Positions 50,726-56,004 of a stretch of DNA of 56,004 bases are shown in pieces. The translations under genes were made by a program, and so were the position numbers. The notes below the pieces were generated by a model that ran no database searches, was not told the origin of the DNA, and worked only from the letters and a program-made list of their open reading frames with translations. Origin of the DNA: Propionispora hippei DSM 15287 (GTDB taxonomy: Bacteria; Bacillota; Negativicutes; Propionisporales; Propionisporaceae); contig NZ_FQZD01000026.1 of assembly GCF_900141835.1 (NCBI RefSeq), forward strand, positions 1-56,004, given 5' to 3'. Positions within the stretch are counted from its first letter, which is position 1; the number at the start of each line of letters is the position of its first letter.

Positions 50726-52465
50726 TCACAATAAGTTTTCAGCAATGGTTTCATAATTTAACAAATGACTGTTGATGGTATCAAAAACATACACTACCCC
50801 ATCAGCTTCCTGACTCAGCCGGTCCAGATAATCCTGATAGGGACGCAAGCCGATGGCAATAAGCCGGTAACCCTGTTTTTTTATTTGACGGGCAACGAGC
50901 AGGGCGTCATCCACCGACTGCTGCGTTGTGCAATCGGGACCGTCCGGCAACCCATCGGTAATTAAAATCAATACACCCTTGTCCGCCTTTGCTTTGCGCA
51001 GGTGTTGAAAGCCCGCTTGCAATCCCAAGGCCAGCGGCGTCCTGCCGGAGGTCTGAATAGCCTGCAAACCTTTTGTAAGCTGCTGATAATTTCTGGTTAA
51101 GGGTACCCGCACCTCGGCAGCACTGTTTTGAAAAGTAACAATTCCAATCCGGCCGCGAATCCTCGTCAGCAACTGTCCGGCAAACATTTTAGCCGCCTGA
51201 ATCCGTTTGCCCCCCATGCTGGAGCTGGCGTCAATCACAAGACAAATATCATTGCCGTTGCGCCGGCAACGAATATAGTGACGCAAATCGTTTTTGGTAA
51301 TAGAAAAACTGATATTAGCCTCCGTCATTTTACGGCAGGCCGCCGCATGAACCGTCTCAGAAATATTAAGGGAGGTTATTTCTTCGCCAGGCTTTTCCAC
51401 CAGCTTTTTACTGACTTCCCAGCGGGAATAAAGAAGTGTTGACCGGTTGTATTGTCCCAACCGGTTGGATTGCTTACCATTTCGTTGAATTTTCTTCAGA
51501 TACGCCGCCATTTTGTCCGGATTCTTACAGACCAGAGCATGCACCAGGCAGTTGGCCACCTCCTCATCAGGCGGTTTTACCAGATGCAGCGCGGCAGGCT
51601 TTTCCTCCGCTATGCCGACCAGCTTCTGCTCATTGCACTCTTGGGGCTGCGCCGTGTGTCCCATCGGCCTGTCGGAATTGCCGTGCCGGGCATCAGGCGG
51701 AGGTTCTCCGGCTTCCTCATCGCCGCCGTATGGCTGCACTGACCTGTCTTCAGCCTCAGCCTGATCCAGCTCATCACCCTTATCTTCTTCCGGCGCTGAC
51801 TGATCACCGGCAAGCAGCGAATCGTTATCGGTAGCATAATCCGACATATCCAGCTTGGTATTGGCAGGATTATCGACCTGAATAATTTTTTCATTCCGTC
51901 GTAATTCCAGTTGATTGGCCAAAATCACCTGCTCCACCGCATGGATCATATAAAACAGACCGCTTAAAGCCTCCCGTGAAAGCATAACTGCCATATGGAC
52001 ATGATTTTCATGGGCTTTACACAGCGAGTCTTTCCTGCCATACACTAGTTTCCCTGTAATTCGCCCACCGCCTTCGCCGGTTTGTAAATCAACCGCATCA
52101 GGGTTAATTCGTCCGTTAAATATATCACTGGCATTATATTGGGCAATGGCATCCCGTAAGGCCTGGGCTACAGGTTCCGGCCGCAGACGGCCGCACTCAT
52201 GAAAGATATCCACGTGCAAAATCCTGCCGCGATCCCGGCGATGATAAAAAGTCTGTCCGGCATCAGAATTCTGCAGAATCTGAATTACTTCCGGTTTTTG
52301 CGGATCGTAAGTATGAACCTGCCGGCTTACCACAGCACATTCACCAATGCGTGCTCCTTTTCTCTCTTCCAGCACAACCGCCAATCGCCTGGCAGCCGTT
52401 TCCACGCTATCGGCGGGTAGCCTTTTTTCGTCAAACAGTACCATCGCGCTTTCCTCCCGGCTCAT
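50726..52465 (-). CDS. Magnesium-chelatase subunit D-like protein with VWA domain
   Basis: A 579-aa protein. The N-terminal half (about 1-200) carries no motif I can name. A strongly acidic, Pro-rich linker follows (about 210-275: EEDKGDELDQAEAEDRSVQP), and the C-terminal VWA domain (about 400-575) has the metal site DASSSMGG and the later TSGRTPLALGLQAG and LITDGLPDGPD. Linker plus VWA is the arrangement of BchD/ChlD and CobT. It overlaps the AAA gene before it by 4 nt, so the two are translationally coupled and surely work together. No CobN/BchH-type large subunit is in the window; the metal and target are unknown. Confidence 0.85.
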   Translation of the reverse strand: MSREESAMVLFDEKRLPADSVETAARRLAVVLEERKGARIGECAVVSRQVHTYDPQKPEVIQILQNSDAGQTFYHRRDRGRILHVDIFHECGRLRPEPVAQALRDAIAQYNASDIFNGRINPDAVDLQTGEGGGRITGKLVYGRKDSLCKAHENHVHMAVMLSREALSGLFYMIHAVEQVILANQLELRRNEKIIQVDNPANTKLDMSDYATDNDSLLAGDQSAPEEDKGDELDQAEAEDRSVQPYGGDEEAGEPPPDARHGNSDRPMGHTAQPQECNEQKLVGIAEEKPAALHLVKPPDEEVANCLVHALVCKNPDKMAAYLKKIQRNGKQSNRLGQYNRSTLLYSRWEVSKKLVEKPGEEITSLNISETVHAAACRKMTEANISFSITKNDLRHYIRCRRNGNDICLVIDASSSMGGKRIQAAKMFAGQLLTRIRGRIGIVTFQNSAAEVRVPLTRNYQQLTKGLQAIQTSGRTPLALGLQAGFQHLRKAKADKGVLILITDGLPDGPDCTTQQSVDDALLVARQIKKQGYRLIAIGLRPYQDYLDRLSQEADGVVYVFDTINSHLLNYETIAENLL

Positions 52466-53766
52466 GGTTCTGAATCAACCGATACCAATTGATCAGAAGG
52501 CAACTGCTCCAACGGAATCGCCTGCTTTGGTGGAGCAACCATCTCAGCCGCAGCAGGACGGGTTGATGGTCCTTCCAGCCCTTGTCCCTCACCTTGCTCC
52601 CTGTTTTTACCGGAACTGGCCGGACTGCCATTACCGTTGGAAAACTTTTTGCAAGCACTTTGCCATAGCCGTTTCAACCAGGAGTTTTTTTCCTTACCTC
52701 GCTCGGCCGCCACCGGGTTGCCCAGGCTGTCGGTATTATCGGCTTCCCAGCCGTTTTGCAGCGCCAGCCTTTTTACATATTGTTGAATGCGCTCGATCGT
52801 GACCGGGTCCAGACGATGCCCAAAAACCAGAGGCACCACCTCCGCTACGTCATCTAAAATGACTGTTTTTCTGCCATTGCGCATGGCAAGCAGGGTGGCT
52901 GACAATTCCAGAGCTTCCACCGCCCGGATGCTCTCAATTTCAAAATCAATATAGATAGCAGCCAGCACATCCAGGATATCGCTCGGAAAGACCACCTTCT
53001 TCATGTCTGAAACTGCCAGTTCCCGGCTCTTTGTCCTTAAGATATCCTCCTGCCTGGGCTGCATGAGAATACGCCGTACTGTCTGTGACTGCAACGGCCG
53101 TTCCATCTGTACCCGTAAATCAAATCGGTCGGATAACTGCTTGCGGATTTGCTGCAGTGGACCGGGATCTTCATCCGGATTAGAAGCCGCCCAGATGCTG
53201 ACCGTGACAGGAAGTTCAACTGTCGGCAAACCGGTTTCCTCGATTTGCACCCGGCCCGGCTTGGTTCCCATCATATCCAGCAGTACATCCACCAGTTCCG
53301 GTGAAGTATCAGCCAGACGGTTTATTTCATCAATGAAGATAATACCTCGGTGAGCCCGTGGCACTGTCCCCGGCAATAACGCCGCTACGGAATGCCGGGA
53401 ATCGATGATTTTACCCAAATCAATGCTGCCAACCACTGTGCCAATTTTGGCAGAATGGGATATTTCCAGAAAAGGACGCGGCACCAATTCGGTCCCCAAC
53501 CTGATAATATCCTCCGGTGACATCCCCTTATGCTCCGGACAATGGGGTGCTTCCGGCCGGCAGTTATAGCAGCAGTTTTTAATCCGGAGGATGGGCGGCA
53601 AAATATGTCTGGCAGCCCGTATAACCGTTGTCTTGCCCGTCCCTCGCAATCCTTCTACATGAAAATGGAGGGGAATCCGGTTGACCTGCGAGGCAATGGA
53701 CAGCTCAATGGCCGTGAACAAGGACCGGTTGCCCTCATGGCTGATTAAATCATAATAGGAACGCAT
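52462..53766 (-). CDS. Magnesium-chelatase subunit I-like AAA+ ATPase
   Basis: A 434-aa AAA+ protein. Walker A is VEGLRGTGKTTVIRAA (about 37-52) and Walker B GIIFIDEINRLAD (about 141-153), with the sensor region WAASNPDEDPGPLQQIRKQLSDRFDL as in BchI/ChlI. Between them is a Cys/His cluster NCCYNCRPEAPHCPEH (Cys 65, 66, 69 and 76; His 75 and 79) that looks like a metal site. The last 90 residues are low-complexity. In photosynthetic bacteria the I and D subunits drive metal insertion into porphyrins; here, in an anaerobic spore former, the partner is unknown. Confidence 0.88.
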   Translation of the reverse strand: MRSYYDLISHEGNRSLFTAIELSIASQVNRIPLHFHVEGLRGTGKTTVIRAARHILPPILRIKNCCYNCRPEAPHCPEHKGMSPEDIIRLGTELVPRPFLEISHSAKIGTVVGSIDLGKIIDSRHSVAALLPGTVPRAHRGIIFIDEINRLADTSPELVDVLLDMMGTKPGRVQIEETGLPTVELPVTVSIWAASNPDEDPGPLQQIRKQLSDRFDLRVQMERPLQSQTVRRILMQPRQEDILRTKSRELAVSDMKKVVFPSDILDVLAAIYIDFEIESIRAVEALELSATLLAMRNGRKTVILDDVAEVVPLVFGHRLDPVTIERIQQYVKRLALQNGWEADNTDSLGNPVAAERGKEKNSWLKRLWQSACKKFSNGNGSPASSGKNREQGEGQGLEGPSTRPAAAEMVAPPKQAIPLEQLPSDQLVSVDSEP

Positions 53767-53875
53767 ACTTACCTTTCCTCCCGTTATTCAATGTCGGTTA
53801 CCGCTTTCCACTACAGAAGGTGATACCAACCCTTAATGTAAGTATGCATGATTTTCCTTTGTAAAATTCCCTTTT

Positions 53876-54841
53876 TCAGGCTACCACATCTTTCCTGGGC
53901 TGACGGGTTTCATTGGCACCGGTCAGTTCTTTACTCACCCAATAAAGCGGACGTTGTTTGACTTCTTCAAAAACCCGCCCCACATATTCCCCGATGATAC
54001 CCAACCCTACGAGCTGTAAGCCGCCCAGCAGTAAAACACTGGCTGCAATGGTTGCCCAGCCGGGGACAGCTTCGGCGGTAAACAGCTTCGTATAAACTAC
54101 ATCCAAAGTCACCAGAAAACTCAGCAAACCGGACAGCAGTCCCAAATAAAAAGCCATCCGCAGCGGAAGCCGGGAATAGGCCGTAATTCCATCCAGACCA
54201 AAGTTAAGCATTTTTTTTAGCGAAAATTTCGAGGTCCCCGCAAAGCGTTGGGGAGCAACAAATTCAATCTCAGTTTGCCGATAGCCCAGATTACCAACAA
54301 TACCGCGGATAAACCTGGCCTTTTCTTTAAAGTTCTTTAGCGTTTCCACAGCCTTTCTGTCCAGCAGTCTAAAATCTGAACCGCCTTCCGCCACCCGGAT
54401 ATTGGACATGCCATTCATAATGCGGTAAAACATAGCGGAAGTAAACCGCTTAAATTGAGATACGCCTTCCGTATCCTTCCGTATAGTTTGCACCACTTCA
54501 TAGCCTTCCTGCCATCTGCATAAAAGCAGAGGCAGCATATCAGGCGGATGCTGCATATCGCCGTCCATGGTAATGACCGCATCGCCCTTTGCATAATCCA
54601 AACCGCAGGTCAAGGCAACCTGATGACCGAAATTGCGGGCAAGCAAAATAGCCCGCACCCTTTTGTCAACCTGTGCCAGCTTGTCCAAAAGCAATGCCGT
54701 CTTATCGCTGGAGCCGTCATCAACAAACAGAAGTTCGAACGAATGGTCCGTTTGTTCCATATGCCGAACTACTTCCTGATAAAATACCCTTATATTATCC
54801 TGTTCGTTAAATACAGGAACAACAATAGAAATAAACGACAT
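53876..54841 (-). CDS. Family 2 glycosyltransferase, polyprenyl-phosphate sugar synthase type (GtrB/DPMS-like)
   Basis: A 321-aa membrane enzyme. The catalytic GT-A domain (about 1-215) has SIVVPVFNEQDNI, FVDDGSSDKT, ARNFGHQVALTCGLDYA and the metal motif TMDGDMQHPPD. Two helices follow (about 232-255 and 265-290) with GLGIIGEYVGRVFEEVKQRPLY at the end. Such enzymes move glucose, mannose or aminoarabinose from a nucleotide onto undecaprenyl phosphate for surface glycan decoration. It stands alone, upstream of a collagen-like surface protein whose threonines could be glycosylated, but a link is speculative. Confidence 0.9.
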   Translation of the reverse strand: MSFISIVVPVFNEQDNIRVFYQEVVRHMEQTDHSFELLFVDDGSSDKTALLLDKLAQVDKRVRAILLARNFGHQVALTCGLDYAKGDAVITMDGDMQHPPDMLPLLLCRWQEGYEVVQTIRKDTEGVSQFKRFTSAMFYRIMNGMSNIRVAEGGSDFRLLDRKAVETLKNFKEKARFIRGIVGNLGYRQTEIEFVAPQRFAGTSKFSLKKMLNFGLDGITAYSRLPLRMAFYLGLLSGLLSFLVTLDVVYTKLFTAEAVPGWATIAASVLLLGGLQLVGLGIIGEYVGRVFEEVKQRPLYWVSKELTGANETRQPRKDVVA

Positions 54842-54995
54842 ACCTATCTCCCCTTTCTATCCCTGTATAATCACGTGGCAAACATAAACGTTCGCTCCCT
54901 TCGGATTGCCAGGGTTACCGCTTCTAATTCCGGTAGTATAGCAGGCTAATCTGAAAAACCGATGAAAACCTGTCTTTTACGGCTTTCGATAAAAA

Positions 54996-55034
54996 AACCG
55001 GCCGGCCGTAAAAAACGGCCGGCCGGTTAATATT
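54996..55034 (-). terminator. Terminator of the collagen-like gene
   Basis: AACCGGCCGGCCGT (54996-55009) pairs with ACGGCCGGCCGGTT (55015-55028). On the minus strand a T-run of seven follows. It is a very stable GC-rich stem. Confidence 0.88.
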
Positions 55035-55073
55035 TTTAGTTGTTTCTCAAATCAGTTAGAAAAGAGAAGGTTA

Positions 55074-56004
<931 letters not shown>

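Overview
The window looks like chromosomal DNA from a spore-forming, diderm (two-membrane) Firmicute, most likely a member of the Negativicutes family Sporomusaceae. This is inferred from gene content. An SLH-domain porin of the OmpM type (11294-12655) and an ExbB-ExbD-TonB system (40676-42426) imply an outer membrane. A gerB-gerA-gerC germination operon (46405-50466) and a BclA-like collagen/C1q-type protein (55074 to the right edge) imply endospores. Anaerobic metabolism is shown by a class III ribonucleotide reductase, anaerobic sulfite reductase AsrABC, a flavodiiron protein and a rubrerythrin-like protein. No rRNA, tRNA or CRISPR array was seen.

Layout. 1-290: frameshifted end of an IS200-type transposase. 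297-2445: a chemotaxis-type signalling protein with a substrate-binding domain at its C terminus. 2449-9375: a mannitol-type PTS operon on the minus strand (EIICB, MtlR-type activator, EIIA, 3-epimerase, 6-phospho-3-hexuloisomerase-like SIS protein, MtlD). 9441-11236: IclR regulator and a divergent iron-sulfur flavoprotein. 11294-14668: porin and DctA transporter. 14696-16365: dxr and a ferritin-like protein. 16535-19030: nrdD with a dense regulatory region. 19073-20562: GH18 chitinase. 20602-24690: trehalose PTS operon with its TreR repressor. 24831-28534: FNT channel plus asrABC. 28574-30368: flavodiiron protein and YhcH-type protein. 30404-33791: glucosaminidase, YitT protein, Lrp regulator and PIG-L deacetylase. 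34210-37304: AT-rich pair, a 7-TM PAS sensor kinase and a GNAT/cyclic-nucleotide-domain fusion. 37320-38862: orphan branched-chain-type binding lipoprotein behind a tandem glycine riboswitch. 38894-40105: MFS exporter. 40264-45496: Fur-box-controlled exbB-exbD-tonB and a ferric-chelate/cobalamin-type ABC transporter. 45638-46403: TetR regulator. 46405-50466: germination receptor operon with a hidden 48-aa membrane protein. 50592-53766: magnesium-chelatase-like ChlI/ChlD pair. 53876-54841: GtrB-type glycosyltransferase. 54996-56004: collagen-like surface protein.

How the genes work together. Most operons can be read together with their control sites. Trehalose is imported as the 6-phosphate and hydrolysed under TreR, with one operator filling the promoter spacer. 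Sulfite reduction is coupled to an FNT channel, and that promoter carries a CRP/FNR-like palindrome at -41.5. The anaerobic nucleotide reductase promoter holds two NrdR boxes and a Rex-like palindrome. Iron uptake sits behind a near-consensus Fur box. A glycine riboswitch controls a solute-binding protein that has no permease beside it.

The most promising candidates for something undescribed are three. The first is the AT-rich kinase plus acyltransferase/cNMP pair, a possible signal synthase and receptor. The second is the chemotaxis protein whose PhnD-like sensor is predicted to be cytoplasmic. The third is the mannitol-type operon with extra epimerase and hexuloisomerase genes.
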